Positions 7,902 through 16,417 of a stretch of DNA of 64,000 bases are shown piece by piece (the first letter of the stretch is position 1; the number at the start of each line of letters is the position of its first letter). The notes under the pieces are model-generated. The model ran no database searches. It saw only the letters and a program-made list of their open reading frames with translations, and was not told the origin of the DNA. The translations under genes were made by a program, and so were the position numbers. Source of the DNA: JANPCX01 sp966211815 (GTDB lineage: Bacteria; Pseudomonadota; Gammaproteobacteria; Burkholderiales; Burkholderiaceae_C); contig CBIHOD010000001.1 of NCBI GenBank assembly GCA_966211815.1, positions 1-64,000 on the forward strand, given 5' to 3'.

Positions 7902-9254
7902 ATGTCCATCACCGCCTCCGCCACGCCGCCCCATCCCCGTCCCGGCACGCACAGCAGCATCCACCACGGCCCCGGCGTCAGCGCCCAGGACCACGAGCGT
8001 GTGGCGCCGGGCGACATCGCCGTCGGCGTGGTGATCGGCCGGGCTTCCGAGTACTTCGACTTCTTCGTCTACGGCATCGCGTCGGCGCTGGTGTTCCCGG
8101 CGGTGTTCTTCCCCTTCGTCGACCGGCTGCAAGGCACGCTGTACGCCTTCGCCCTCTTCGCCTTCGCCTTTGTCATGCGGCCGCTGGGCACGCTGGCGGG
8201 GATGGAGATCCAGCGCCGCTTCGGCCGCAGCGCCAAGCTCACTGGGGCGTTGTTCCTGCTGGGCTGCTCGACCGCCGGCATGGCGCTGCTGCCAGGCTAC
8301 GCCGAACTGGGCGGTGTGTCGATCGCGTTGTTGACGCTGTGCCGGGTGGGTCAGGGGCTGGCGCTGGGCGCCTCCTGGGACGGCCTGCCCTCCCTGCTCG
8401 CGCTGAACGCGCCGCCGCGCCGCCGCGGCTGGTACGCGATGCTGGCGCAGCTCGGCGCGCCGCTGGGCTTCCTGGTCGCCTGCAGCCTGTTCGCCTACCT
8501 GTGGAGCAACCTGGACTCGGCCGACTTCCTCGGCTGGGGCTGGCGCTACCCGTTCTACGCGGCGTTCGCGATCAACGTGGTGGCGCTGTTCGCCCGGCTG
8601 CGGCTGGTCGTGACGCACGAATACGAGCGCGAGCTCGACGAGCACGAGCTGGAGCCCTGCAACGAGCGCGAGTTGTTCAAGAGCCAGGGCGGCAACATCG
8701 TCCTCGGCGCCTTCGTCGCCCTGGCCAGCTACGCGCTGTTCCACATCGTCACGGTGTTTCCGCTGTCCTGGATCCAGCTTTATTCCGACCAGCAGATCGC
8801 CGAGTTCCTCGTGGTGCAGATCGTCGGCGCGCTGCTGGCGGCCGCGGCCATGCCGGTGTCCGGCCTGGTGGCCGACCGCATCGGTCGGCGCAGCACGCTC
8901 GGCCTTTCGGCCGTGCTGATCGGCGTGTTCAGCCTGTTCGCCCCGGCCCTGCTGGACGGCGGCGTGCTCGGCCAGGACTTGTTCATCCTCTTCGGCTTCG
9001 TGCTGCTGGGCCTGTCCTACGGCCAGGCGGCCGGCGCGGTGACCGGCAATTTCAGCCCGAAGTTCCGCTACACCGGCGCGGCGCTGACCTCCGACCTCGC
9101 CTGGTTGGTCGGCGCGGCCTTCGCACCACTGGTGGCGCTGGGGCTGTCGTCCCGCTTCGGGCTCGTCGCCGTCACGCTCTACCTGCTGTCGGGCTGCGCC
9201 TGCACCATCCTGGCGCTGCGCGCCAACAAGGCCATCGCTTCTCGCGAGGGCTGA
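7902..9254 (+). CDS. MFS transporter, metabolite:proton symporter type
   Basis: This 450-residue protein has about 12 membrane helices. The cytoplasmic loop between helices 2 and 3 reads MRPLGTLAGMEIQRRFGR, and the matching loop in the second half is VADRIGRRSTLG. Both resemble the RxxGxxxxGxxxDRxGR motif of the metabolite:H+ symporter family, though the first loop is degenerate. The substrate cannot be read from the sequence. The ATG at 7902 is chosen because the transporter fold begins soon after; the 32 codons before it are part of the divergent promoter region. An unusually acidic loop (ERELDEHELEPCNEREL) sits between the two halves. Confidence 0.8.
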   Translation: MSITASATPPHPRPGTHSSIHHGPGVSAQDHERVAPGDIAVGVVIGRASEYFDFFVYGIASALVFPAVFFPFVDRLQGTLYAFALFAFAFVMRPLGTLAGMEIQRRFGRSAKLTGALFLLGCSTAGMALLPGYAELGGVSIALLTLCRVGQGLALGASWDGLPSLLALNAPPRRRGWYAMLAQLGAPLGFLVACSLFAYLWSNLDSADFLGWGWRYPFYAAFAINVVALFARLRLVVTHEYERELDEHELEPCNERELFKSQGGNIVLGAFVALASYALFHIVTVFPLSWIQLYSDQQIAEFLVVQIVGALLAAAAMPVSGLVADRIGRRSTLGLSAVLIGVFSLFAPALLDGGVLGQDLFILFGFVLLGLSYGQAAGAVTGNFSPKFRYTGAALTSDLAWLVGAAFAPLVALGLSSRFGLVAVTLYLLSGCACTILALRANKAIASREG

Positions 9255-9357
9255 ACGATCCCGGCGGCCCGTGAACGACGCGGGCGGGAACACTTTTTGC
9301 CCCAGCGGACAGCGGCGCCGGACGGCGCCCTCCCGTCCATCCCAGAAAGAGGTGTGC

Positions 9358-9603
9358 ATGAAGAATCCTGTCCCAGGGTCGAAGAAGAAGCTCGAAGCGT
9401 TGCGTGGCCGGCTGCTGGAATGCGTCCGGTTGCTGAAAGCCCGCCGCGCGCGGGACATCCCCGAAGGTTTCATCGACGACTACGTCGCGCTGAGCTGGCT
9501 CGAATGGCACGGCGGCACGCTGCGTTTGACCACGGTGGGCGAGAACATCGTGCGGCAAGTCGCCGGTGCCCTGGGCGGCCACGCGACCAGCCAGCCCGCC
9601 TGA
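9358..9603 (+). CDS. Small conserved protein, paralog of the 15989 gene
   Basis: This 81-residue hydrophilic protein shares a long core with the 87-residue protein at 15989-16252: LLKARRA, then FIDDYVALSWLEWHGG, then LRLTTVGENI. The reading frame extends upstream, but the ATG at 9358 is preceded by a good ribosome binding site (AGAAAGAGG) and matches the paralog in length. The protein begins with a Lys-rich patch followed by an amphipathic helix. The two paralogs bracket the NDH-2/patatin/ferritin-like gene block on the opposite strand. Function is unknown; the duplication and shared context suggest a role tied to that block. Confidence 0.75.
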   Translation: MKNPVPGSKKKLEALRGRLLECVRLLKARRARDIPEGFIDDYVALSWLEWHGGTLRLTTVGENIVRQVAGALGGHATSQPA

Positions 9604-9605
9604 CG

Positions 9606-9633
9606 GCGCCCGGGCCGCGGCCCCGCCGGGCGC
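9606..9633 (+). terminator. GC-rich hairpin after the 81-residue gene
   Basis: GCGCCCGG pairs with CCGGGCGC around a 12-base loop, starting three bases after the stop codon. No T-run follows, so this is at best a weak or Rho-assisted terminator between two convergent genes. Confidence 0.3.
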
Positions 9634-9700
9634 GCGGCAACTGCGGCAAGGCGATCCTCGGATTTGACCCCTGTCGGAGGCATCGCTTCGCGGCGCGGCC

Positions 9701-11131
9701 TCAATGCAGTTTCACCCGCGCCCTCGTCTTGCCTGTCAGCCAGTCGCCTGCCAGGGCCAGGGCGGCGCGCCAGCGGCCGAACAGCGCGGCCATGTGGCGC
9801 TGCTGCACCACCCAATAGGCCCACCGGGCCAGGCTGCCCTCGACCAGGAAGCGGCGCCCCGACAACCGCAGGATCAACGCGCCCACCGCGCCGCCGCGGC
9901 CCAGCGAGACCAGCGAGCCGCGGTCGCGGAAGGCGAAAGCCGCGCCCGGGCCACCGAGGCCGCTGAGGCGGCGGTGGATTTCACGCGCCAGGAAATGCGC
10001 CTGCTGTTGCGCCGCCTGGGCGGTGGCGGGGACGGCCGCACCGTCTTTTTCGCCCGGCGCGACACAGCTCGCGCAGTCGCCCATCGCATAGATGTCGTCG
10101 TCCAGGCTGGTCTGCAGCGTCGGCCGCACGACGAGCTGGCCGCGTGGGCCGCGTTCCAGCCCGATGCCGCCGCCTTCGAGCACCGGCGGCCCCTTGATCC
10201 CGGCGCACCATGCGGTCAGGTCGGCGGCCAGCCGCTGGCCGTCGGACAGCAGCACTTCCCCGGGGCCGACGCGCACGACCGAGCGGCCGAGCAGCACCTC
10301 GATGCCCCGGGCGCCCAGGCCCTCGTGGGCGCGCCGCGCGATCGGCTCGGGCAGCGCGCCCAGCAGCCGGGCGCCGCTTTCGACGATGCGCAGCCTGACC
10401 GGTTGACCGAGCTGGCGCAGCACGCAACCGAAGCCGGCGATGTCGGCCACGGCCTCGGACAGCTCGGCGGCCAGCTCGACGCCGGTGGCGCCGCCGCCGA
10501 CGATCGCGATCTCGACCGGCCCCGTGCCCCGCAGTTCGGCGCGCGCACAGGCGCTGACGAGGCGCCGGTGGAAGCGTTCCGCATCCGCCAGGTCGTCCAG
10601 CCGGAAGGCGAATTCCGCGGCGCCGGGCGTGCCGAAGTCGTTCACGACACTTCCCAGCGCCAGCACCAGCAGGTGGTAGCCCACGGCGCGCCGCGGCGCG
10701 ACCTCCCGGCCTTCCTCGTCGACGAGCGGCGCCAGCCACACGGCGCGGTTGGCCCGGTCGACGCATTCCAACTCGCCGGGGTGGAATGAAAAACCGTGGC
10801 GCCGCGCCAGCGCGAGGAAGTCGACCGCGGTGCGCTGCTCGCCCAGGCTGCCGGCGGCCACCTCGTGCAGTTGCGGCTTCCAGGCGTGCCTCAACAGCCT
10901 GTCGACGAGGATGACCTCGGCCGTGCCCTTGGCGAACCGCCGCGCCAGCCGCGTCGCCAGCTCCAGGCCGCCCGCGCCGCCGCCGACGATGACGATGCGC
11001 GGCTGCAGGCTGGACAACCCGCGCAAGTCGCCGGAGGCGAACGGCGCCCGGCGCCGGGGGCGGGCGACAGTGCCGGTGCCGGCCTGGCTGCCGCGCAGCG
11101 CCGCCGGCATCGTGAAGCGGTTCTCAGCCAT
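9701..11131 (-). CDS. Type II NADH:quinone oxidoreductase (NDH-2)
   Basis: This 476-residue flavoprotein has two dinucleotide-binding folds: an FAD fold with GGGAGGLE (50-57) and an NADH fold with IVGGGATGVELAAEL in the middle. The late FAD motif YAMGDCA and a C-terminal amphipathic or hydrophobic region near RWAYWVVQQRHMA fit membrane attachment. NDH-2 enzymes pass electrons from NADH to quinone without pumping protons. The start is uncertain: ATG 11131 overlaps a short upstream frame, and a longer start 42 bases upstream is possible. It is the last gene of a minus-strand block with patatin and ferritin-like genes, which suggests redox-balance work under stress. Confidence 0.85.
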   Translation of the reverse strand: MAENRFTMPAALRGSQAGTGTVARPRRRAPFASGDLRGLSSLQPRIVIVGGGAGGLELATRLARRFAKGTAEVILVDRLLRHAWKPQLHEVAAGSLGEQRTAVDFLALARRHGFSFHPGELECVDRANRAVWLAPLVDEEGREVAPRRAVGYHLLVLALGSVVNDFGTPGAAEFAFRLDDLADAERFHRRLVSACARAELRGTGPVEIAIVGGGATGVELAAELSEAVADIAGFGCVLRQLGQPVRLRIVESGARLLGALPEPIARRAHEGLGARGIEVLLGRSVVRVGPGEVLLSDGQRLAADLTAWCAGIKGPPVLEGGGIGLERGPRGQLVVRPTLQTSLDDDIYAMGDCASCVAPGEKDGAAVPATAQAAQQQAHFLAREIHRRLSGLGGPGAAFAFRDRGSLVSLGRGGAVGALILRLSGRRFLVEGSLARWAYWVVQQRHMAALFGRWRAALALAGDWLTGKTRARVKLH

Positions 11132-11237
11132 ACCGGGCCTCCCGCGGCGCCTGGGCTCGCGCGCGGCCTTCATCGGTGCCGACCATGAGGTCGCCCGGCG
11201 CGGGCGACAGGTCCTCAGGTTTGAAACGTGGGGTCAT
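11124..11237 (-). CDS. Possible 37-residue peptide coupled to NDH-2
   Basis: A 37-codon frame begins MTPRFKPEDLSPAPGDLMVG and its stop overlaps the NDH-2 start (ATGGCTGA), the geometry of a translationally coupled leader gene. I see no strong ribosome binding site in front of it and no recognisable domain. It may be a real small protein or simply a leader frame. Confidence 0.3.
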   Translation of the reverse strand: MTPRFKPEDLSPAPGDLMVGTDEGRARAQAPREARYG

Positions 11238-11305
11238 CGGATGTGCCAGTGGTTGTTGGATCGAAAAGTGTCGCGGCCCGCACCGGCGGGGCCCCGGTGC
11301 CGCGG

Positions 11306-11599
11306 TCAGCGCAGCCGCTGCGCGCCGGAGGTGTCGTCCTCTTGCTCCGGTTGTCGCTTCTGTCGGCCTGGTCCGCCACGGTCCTGCCGTGTCATGAGGG
11401 CCGTCTCCTGGTCGGTGGACGGCTCGGCCGCATGGCGCCCGTCTTGTCCAGGCGACGACCATTCGCGGCAGCGCCAGGCGGGATGCGGGGTCAGCAGCCA
11501 GGCCCGCGGCGGGGGCCTGCCCCCGGCCTGCCCTTGCGCGGGGCGATGGACGGCGGGCGGCACCAGGCCTTTCGCCGCGGGCATGTCGCGTGGATCCAT
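11306..11599 (-). CDS. Possible small Pro/Arg/Gln-rich protein
   Basis: A 97-residue frame lies between the patatin and NDH-2 genes. Its ATG at 11599 is preceded at proper distance by GGAGAGGA, a good ribosome binding site and the main argument for it. The translation is hydrophilic, rich in Pro, Arg and Gln, and ends in an acidic and basic tail (PEQEDDTSGAQRLR). No domain is visible, and GC-rich frames of this length also arise by chance. A shorter in-frame start near the 3' end would give only the tail. Confidence 0.35.
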   Translation of the reverse strand: MDPRDMPAAKGLVPPAVHRPAQGQAGGRPPPRAWLLTPHPAWRCREWSSPGQDGRHAAEPSTDQETALMTRQDRGGPGRQKRQPEQEDDTSGAQRLR

Positions 11600-11653
11600 C
11601 GGTTCCTCTCCAGTTCGCGGCCGGTCGATTTTTCGCGGTTCCATGAACGGCGG

Positions 11654-12664
11654 TCAGGCGGCGGCCCGCAGCGCATGTGGCGCCTCCAAGGCTTCCAAGG
11701 CCTCGGCGCGGCCGGCGGCGATCAGCGCGTCGATGCGGCCCGACGAGTAGTCGAACTGCCCCGAGACGCTGTCCTGCGGCGGCGGCTCCCGGCCGATTTC
11801 GATGAGGCGCACGGAAGGCGGCAGCATTTGCTGCGTCAGCTTGTCCGCCAGCATCCAGTTCAGCGAGCGGTCCAGCAGCTCGTGCGAGGTGCGCGGCAGC
11901 CGTCCGGCGGGTCGGCTGAATTGGCCGACGCAGACCAGCTGCAGCGGCTCGCCTATCGACACCCGGCCTTGCAAGCGCAGCGTTTCCAGCAGTTCGGGAA
12001 CGAGCGACTGCCGGTTCACTTCGCCGTCGCAATAGCGCCGGCCATCGACCTCGACCGGCTCGAACATCAGCGGGATGGCCGCGCTGGCGCTCAGCCTCGC
12101 TTCGTCGACCGGACCTTCGTCGCTGTGGAAAAGCCTCAGGCTGCCGTCGAGCACGTCGGTGGCGGCCACGGCCAGCAGCGGCGCGCGGCGCCCTTCGCTG
12201 CGGTAGCCCGGCCCGACGATGCCGGCCAGCAGCCGTTGCATGCGCCGTTGCGAATACAGCGGCAGCACCACCCGCCGCAGGCCGGCGGCGGGGTTCCAGT
12301 GGGCGTACATCGGCGCGAAGAGCGCCCGATTGCCGAAAGCGACGCCGCAGCACCAGCCCGCCCAGGCGTGCAGTTCGTCGAGCAGCGGCCGCAGCAACGG
12401 CTCGAAAGCCGGCGCCGGGGCGAAGCGCGGCATCAGCGGCCAGGCGATTTCGTCGCGCCACAGGGACTGAAGCGCGCCTGCGCCGAGGTCTTCCCGGCCG
12501 GCATGGCAGGCGACCACCGCGGCGTTGAGTGCACCGATGGAGGCGCCCGCCACCGCGACCAGTTCATGGCCACCCGCCCGCAGCCAGGGCGCCAGCGCCG
12601 ACCAGGCGCCGCAACCGAAGGCGCCGAGCGGGCCGCCGCCTTGCAGCGCGACGACGGTTTTCAT
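11654..12664 (-). CDS. Patatin-like phospholipase/lipase
   Basis: This 336-residue protein has the patatin catalytic dyad. The oxyanion loop GGGPLGAFGCG (9-19) is followed by the nucleophile elbow GASIG with Ser42, and the Asp is in CDGEV (Asp214). Patatin-like enzymes hydrolyse acyl chains from membrane lipids; no signal peptide is visible, so the enzyme should act at the cytoplasmic face. Its ATG overlaps the stop of the acidic-protein gene upstream (ATGA), making the two translationally coupled. The dyad Asp lies in DGE rather than the common DGG/DGA, a mild deviation. Lipid turnover linked to the ferritin-like and NDH-2 genes is inferred from context. Confidence 0.85.
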   Translation of the reverse strand: MKTVVALQGGGPLGAFGCGAWSALAPWLRAGGHELVAVAGASIGALNAAVVACHAGREDLGAGALQSLWRDEIAWPLMPRFAPAPAFEPLLRPLLDELHAWAGWCCGVAFGNRALFAPMYAHWNPAAGLRRVVLPLYSQRRMQRLLAGIVGPGYRSEGRRAPLLAVAATDVLDGSLRLFHSDEGPVDEARLSASAAIPLMFEPVEVDGRRYCDGEVNRQSLVPELLETLRLQGRVSIGEPLQLVCVGQFSRPAGRLPRTSHELLDRSLNWMLADKLTQQMLPPSVRLIEIGREPPPQDSVSGQFDYSSGRIDALIAAGRAEALEALEAPHALRAAA

Positions 12665-13218
12665 TGGGGACCGGTGCCGCCACGGGCGCCGCCCGGACCG
12701 GTGCCGCCGGGACCGTCACCGGCCCTTTCTTCCCCGGCATTGGCTTCGGACGGCTCCGCGCCTTCCGCGTCTTCGTCCTCTTCGGGTGATTCTTGTTCTG
12801 TTTCTCCCTGCAGGCCATCGTCAGCATCGTCCGCAGTGCCGCCGGCCCCGGTTTCATCGCCTGCCGCGGCGCCTTGCGGGCCGGTTTGATCGCTCCGGCC
12901 GGCGGACTCCGTTTCTTCGTCCTCGCCGGGCTGGGCATCCTCGCTGTCGCCGTCTTTCGCCTGCGCCTGCGCGCCGGCCGCCGCCGCGGCCAGTGGGGCT
13001 GTCATGACGCCCACCACCGCGCCGGTCAACTGGCCCGCGGTCTCCGCCATGCGGGTGGCCAACGCTTGCGCCATCTGGCCGGCGTCGGTGGGTTGGCCGC
13101 CGTCGGACGCCGCACCGCCCGCGCCCGCGCCCGCCTCCCCGCCTTCACCTGCGCCCGGGCCGCCGCGCGGTTGCGCCTGGTCTTCCTGTTCGTTGTCGTC
13201 CACGTCGATTCCTTTCAT
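12661..13218 (-). CDS. Acidic, low-complexity protein of unknown function
   Basis: This 185-residue protein is dominated by Gly, Ala, Glu, Asp, Gln and Pro and is almost certainly disordered. One helical Ala-rich stretch (about 60-90, with MAQALATRMAETAG and VVGVMTAPLAAAAAG) could be a short amphipathic or hydrophobic segment. The rest is strongly acidic, with repeated EDE and GTGPGG-like runs. The ATG at 13218 is close behind the ferritin-like gene; longer upstream frames run antisense through that gene. It ends overlapping the patatin start. No family is recognised. An acidic disordered partner beside ferritin-like proteins could bind metals, but that is speculation. Confidence 0.6.
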   Translation of the reverse strand: MKGIDVDDNEQEDQAQPRGGPGAGEGGEAGAGAGGAASDGGQPTDAGQMAQALATRMAETAGQLTGAVVGVMTAPLAAAAAGAQAQAKDGDSEDAQPGEDEETESAGRSDQTGPQGAAAGDETGAGGTADDADDGLQGETEQESPEEDEDAEGAEPSEANAGEERAGDGPGGTGPGGARGGTGPQ

Positions 13219-13235
13219 CGGTCGGTCGGTTCCAT

Positions 13236-14027
13236 TCACATCAGCCGGTCGGCCACGCCGGCGTCGCGCAGCGTCAGCCGGCCCACCAGTTCGGTGAGGG
13301 TGCGCAGGTGAACCTCTTCCTCGCGCACCGCCGCCTGGAAGCGTTCGGCGATCGACGGGTGTCCGGCGTTCTCGGCCAGCTGGATCAGCAATTCCCAGGC
13401 GGCGTTGTCGATCAGCTCCGCGTCCAGCATCACGTGCAGCGATTGCAGGAATGACGTGCGCGGGTCGTTCATCGCCTGCACCAGGCCCATGCTTTCGATG
13501 CCGACGAGGTCGGCGCAGGGCGTCTGCGCGGTCGGGTCGCCGCCGAGCTGCCGCAGCGCGTCGGCGACGAGGGCGAAATGCCGCGCCTCCTCGTCGCGGA
13601 AGCGCTGCAGCAGCGCGACCTCCTCGTCGGTCAGTCCGTGCGCCGTGGCGCCGCACTTGACGAGCAACGCGTCGTACAGCCGCGTGCCGCCGCGCTCGAA
13701 GGCCAGGCGCTCGCCGAGCTTGTCCATCAGCACCTGGGGGCGCTTGCCGGTGAGCATGTCCAGGCCGGACTTGGCCACGCCGGTCAGCGTGCCCGGCAGG
13801 GGCACCGAGCCCAGGCCTTCTTCGGCCTCGCCGGCGTAGAGCTGGCGCAGTTGGGCATCGGCCAGGCCGGCCCTCGTCGCGGCCGTCAGGGGCGCGGCGT
13901 CCTGCGCGGCATTCTGCGGCTCGATCGCGCCGGCGATCTCGTCGGCGCCCTGGCGCATCTCGGTGGTGTCGAACGGCGACATCTGCACGCCGGTGCGGTT
14001 GTGGCCCAGTCGGGTTCTCGTTTCCAT
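13236..14027 (-). CDS. Ferritin-like diiron protein, short type
   Basis: This 263-residue protein has a disordered N-terminal segment (1-95) and a four-helix ferritin-like bundle (about 100-255). Candidate metal ligands follow the ferritin spacing: Glu111 (FERGGTRLYDAL), Glu147 and His150 (DEEARH), Glu204 (LDAELIDNA), and Glu237 with His240 (EEEVHLRTL). Such a set binds two irons and may act in peroxide detoxification, oxidation or iron storage. ATG 14027 is used because it follows a purine-rich stretch; an upstream in-frame start adds eight residues. The gene lies 54 bases behind the longer ferritin-like gene. Both the fold and metal binding are inferred from motifs. Confidence 0.75.
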   Translation of the reverse strand: METRTRLGHNRTGVQMSPFDTTEMRQGADEIAGAIEPQNAAQDAAPLTAATRAGLADAQLRQLYAGEAEEGLGSVPLPGTLTGVAKSGLDMLTGKRPQVLMDKLGERLAFERGGTRLYDALLVKCGATAHGLTDEEVALLQRFRDEEARHFALVADALRQLGGDPTAQTPCADLVGIESMGLVQAMNDPRTSFLQSLHVMLDAELIDNAAWELLIQLAENAGHPSIAERFQAAVREEEVHLRTLTELVGRLTLRDAGVADRLM

Positions 14028-14081
14028 GGCGGTTGGCTCCTGTTCAGTCAATCGGGTGAGTCGTCATTCGATGGCCGCGGC

Positions 14082-15242
14082 TCAGGCGGCGCGCTGCAGC
14101 TCGGTGCCCGGCCGCCAGAGGTAGCCGTCGGCGACCTGTTCGGTGGGCGAGCCGGCCGAGTTCAGCTGCTCGCGGTAGTCGATCGAGCGCTGCGGCTCCT
14201 GCGCCTTGTCGACGAACTGGGCGCCGTCGGCCCGCAGGTCGACCTCGTCGGCCAGCACCTGGCGCACGAATTCGCGCTGCGAGGCGATGGCGATCGGACC
14301 GGGCAACTCGTTGGGCAGGATCTCGGCCACGTCGCGGCCGTCGAACTTGTGGAAATACTCGATCGCGGTGTGCAGGTGGCCGAGCTCGTAGTCCAGGAAG
14401 CGCTCCCACAGCGCCTTGATGCGCGGGTTGGCCTCCTGCTCGGCGCAGCCGTGGTAGTTGTAGACCTCGGTGGCCTCGTGCAGCACCCATTTCTCGAGCC
14501 AGGTTTCGCTCGGGTCGATGATCGACTCGTACTGCGTCGTGTGCTGTTCCTCGATCGACGCGATCTCGGCGTACAGCAGCCTGGCCACCGGGTCCGAGAA
14601 CAGCGGCCCGACGTTCATGTAGTAGTTGTGGGTCTGCTGCTCGGCCGCCATGATGGTCAGCGCGTGCAGCTTGGACAGCGGGTGCGCCGCGGTGCGGTCG
14701 TAGGGGTCGCGCAGGTCGTCGAGCGGGTGGCGGTGCTCCACGATCGTCGGCCGCCCCGGCAGGATGTCGGTGTAGCTCTGCAGGATGTTGTTGGCGTCCT
14801 TGCCCTCCAGCCGGTCGAGCAGGGCCGAGTAGCGGTACATGTGGTCGAAATCCTCCAGCAGGCCGAAGCGGTAGACCTGGGCCAGGTAGGGGTCGGGCTC
14901 GCGCAGCGCGACGCCGGCGGTCACGTCGATGGCCACCTGCTCGTAGGCGATCGTCGTCTCCAGCGGCGAGTGGTCGGCGCCGAGCAGCCAGTTGACCGTC
15001 GTGGCCTGGTGCTGCTCGACGCGGCGCAGTTGGGCCAGCACCGGTTGCAGCGCTTTGTTCATGCGGGCGCAGGCGTGCGAGAAGCGCAGCGCTTCCATCT
15101 CCAGCCCGTTCAGCAGGATGACCCGCACGCGGGTGTAGGCGTCGTCGTCGAGCTTGCTGATCGGCTTGCCGACCATGTCTTTCCAGGTGAAGCGTTGGCG
15201 GTCCAGCGGGACGCCGCGGTTGTCCATGATGTTCAGTCCCAT
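14082..15242 (-). CDS. Large ferritin-like domain protein
   Basis: This 386-residue, mostly helical protein has several ExxxH pairs typical of diiron or dimanganese sites: Glu130 and His134 (EDFDH), Glu201 and His205 (EQQTH), Glu231 with His234 (EEQH), and a late ELGHLHTAIEYFH near 286-298. The pattern suggests two tandem or one enlarged ferritin-like bundle. It is far longer than ferritin or bacterioferritin, and I do not recognise a named enzyme. The ATG at 15242 lies ten bases inside the preceding gene, whose 3' end it overlaps. Together with the shorter ferritin-like gene downstream it forms an unusual pair of unrelated predicted metalloproteins in one operon. Confidence 0.72.
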   Translation of the reverse strand: MGLNIMDNRGVPLDRQRFTWKDMVGKPISKLDDDAYTRVRVILLNGLEMEALRFSHACARMNKALQPVLAQLRRVEQHQATTVNWLLGADHSPLETTIAYEQVAIDVTAGVALREPDPYLAQVYRFGLLEDFDHMYRYSALLDRLEGKDANNILQSYTDILPGRPTIVEHRHPLDDLRDPYDRTAAHPLSKLHALTIMAAEQQTHNYYMNVGPLFSDPVARLLYAEIASIEEQHTTQYESIIDPSETWLEKWVLHEATEVYNYHGCAEQEANPRIKALWERFLDYELGHLHTAIEYFHKFDGRDVAEILPNELPGPIAIASQREFVRQVLADEVDLRADGAQFVDKAQEPQRSIDYREQLNSAGSPTEQVADGYLWRPGTELQRAA

Positions 15243-15649
15243 GTGGGTGCTCCTTGGGTCGTTGAGTTGCGGGAAGCGCGTGGTGCGTGGGCCGTCCGGC
15301 CGGGCTCGGCGGCCGCCTCGGCCTGCGCGGCATGGCGCCGGCGCGCCTGCCTCAGCCATTCGACGGCTTCCTCGAAGGGGATGCCCGGCGCCCGCCCGGT
15401 TTCGAGGGGGGACAGCGCGCGCAGCGCTTCGTCGAGCAGCTGGGGCGGCTGCGGGGGCCATTCATCGTCCACCGGCGCGGCCATCGAGGCGGCCGTGGCC
15501 GACACCGCGGCGCCGGGGGCGGCGGCCGCGGACGGCGCGGCGCGACCCGCTTTCGGCTCGCGCCCGCCGCGCGTGACCAGTTTCTTGATGAACAGTCGGG
15601 CGGAAAAAACGCCGGCGCCCGTGGCCAGCGCGATGCTTCTGAATGTCAT
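15233..15649 (-). CDS. Small N-terminally anchored protein, unknown function
   Basis: This 138-residue protein begins with a short hydrophobic segment (MTFRSIALATGAGVFSARLF) that could be an uncleaved anchor or signal. A Pro/Ala-rich linker and a charged helical region with QLLDEALRAL and FEEAVEWLRQA follow. It is the first gene of the minus-strand block running down to NDH-2 and overlaps the large ferritin-like gene by ten bases. No family is recognised. Upstream, positions 15650-15988 (339 bases) separate it from the divergent 87-residue gene; I see no clear promoter, repeat or RNA there, but the operon promoter must lie in it. Confidence 0.6.
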   Translation of the reverse strand: MTFRSIALATGAGVFSARLFIKKLVTRGGREPKAGRAAPSAAAAPGAAVSATAASMAAPVDDEWPPQPPQLLDEALRALSPLETGRAPGIPFEEAVEWLRQARRRHAAQAEAAAEPGRTAHAPRASRNSTTQGAPTWD

Positions 15650-15988
15650 GGTGGACTCGTTCCTGTGCGGGAGGGAATGGCCTCGACGGGGCGCGGCCCG
15701 CCCTCGGCGGATCGATCGGGCAAGCGGCGCGGGCGGGGTGGACGAGGGTTGATGGCAAGGCCTGTTCCCAGGGCGGCCCGCGCGGCCCGGCCGATTCGCC
15801 GGCGCCTGTCGGCCGCCGGTCGGCGAGCCGCCCTTCTTGCATCCTTCTTGCTAAAGGCAGGAGCGCGCCGCGAAGGCATCGACGGGCCCGGTGGAATCCC
15901 GAGGCGCCGGCCGCCATCACCTTGTCACTCATGGGCCGCAACATGGGGCCCGCCTGCGCGCTTCCCCCACGAATCACAGGAGACACCG

Positions 15989-16252
15989 ATGAATGACGTT
16001 CGCACACCGTGGAGACGGATCGACTCCCTGCGGGACGGCTTGTTGGACAGCGTCCACCTGCTGAAGGCCCGTCGCGCCGGCGACATCCCCGCCGGTTTCA
16101 TCGACGATTACGTCGCGCTCAGCTGGCTGGAATGGCATGGCGGCGCGCTGCGCCTGACCACGGTCGGCGAAAACATCGCGCGGCAGATCAGCCTTCAGCC
16201 GCGGCCATCGCGGCACGCGGTGCGGTCGGAGGTGGCCAAAGCGGCTCGTTGA
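15989..16252 (+). CDS. Small conserved protein, paralog of the 9358 gene
   Basis: This 87-residue protein shares its central core with the 81-residue protein encoded at 9358-9603 (LLKARRAGDIP, FIDDYVALSWLEWHGG, LRLTTVGENIARQ). The N- and C-terminal tails differ. The ATG is preceded by CACAGGAGACACC, a strong ribosome binding site at good distance, which fixes the start. It is transcribed divergently from the ferritin-like operon, and the other copy lies just beyond that operon's far end. No known domain is recognised. The alternation of amphipathic helix and short strands suggests a small soluble protein. Confidence 0.75.
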   Translation: MNDVRTPWRRIDSLRDGLLDSVHLLKARRAGDIPAGFIDDYVALSWLEWHGGALRLTTVGENIARQISLQPRPSRHAVRSEVAKAAR

Positions 16253-16417
16253 CGGCCGTTGCCCGGCCGACAAGGAGGAAAGAAAGCCCGGGCGCCGCCG
16301 GTCGGAATCACCCGCAATTCTTACGGGGTGTCCAGACCGATGCGGTCTTCGAAAGCTGCGGCGCAGACCGGGCATCTCGCCCCTGCGCACGCGCCGCTCC
16401 CGCGGGCGTCGGATTCC

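Noticed and set aside
7775..9473. Long upstream extension of the cyoA frame
   Set aside because: The 566 codons before the signal peptide are antisense to the MFS gene and non-protein-like; the true start is at 7775.
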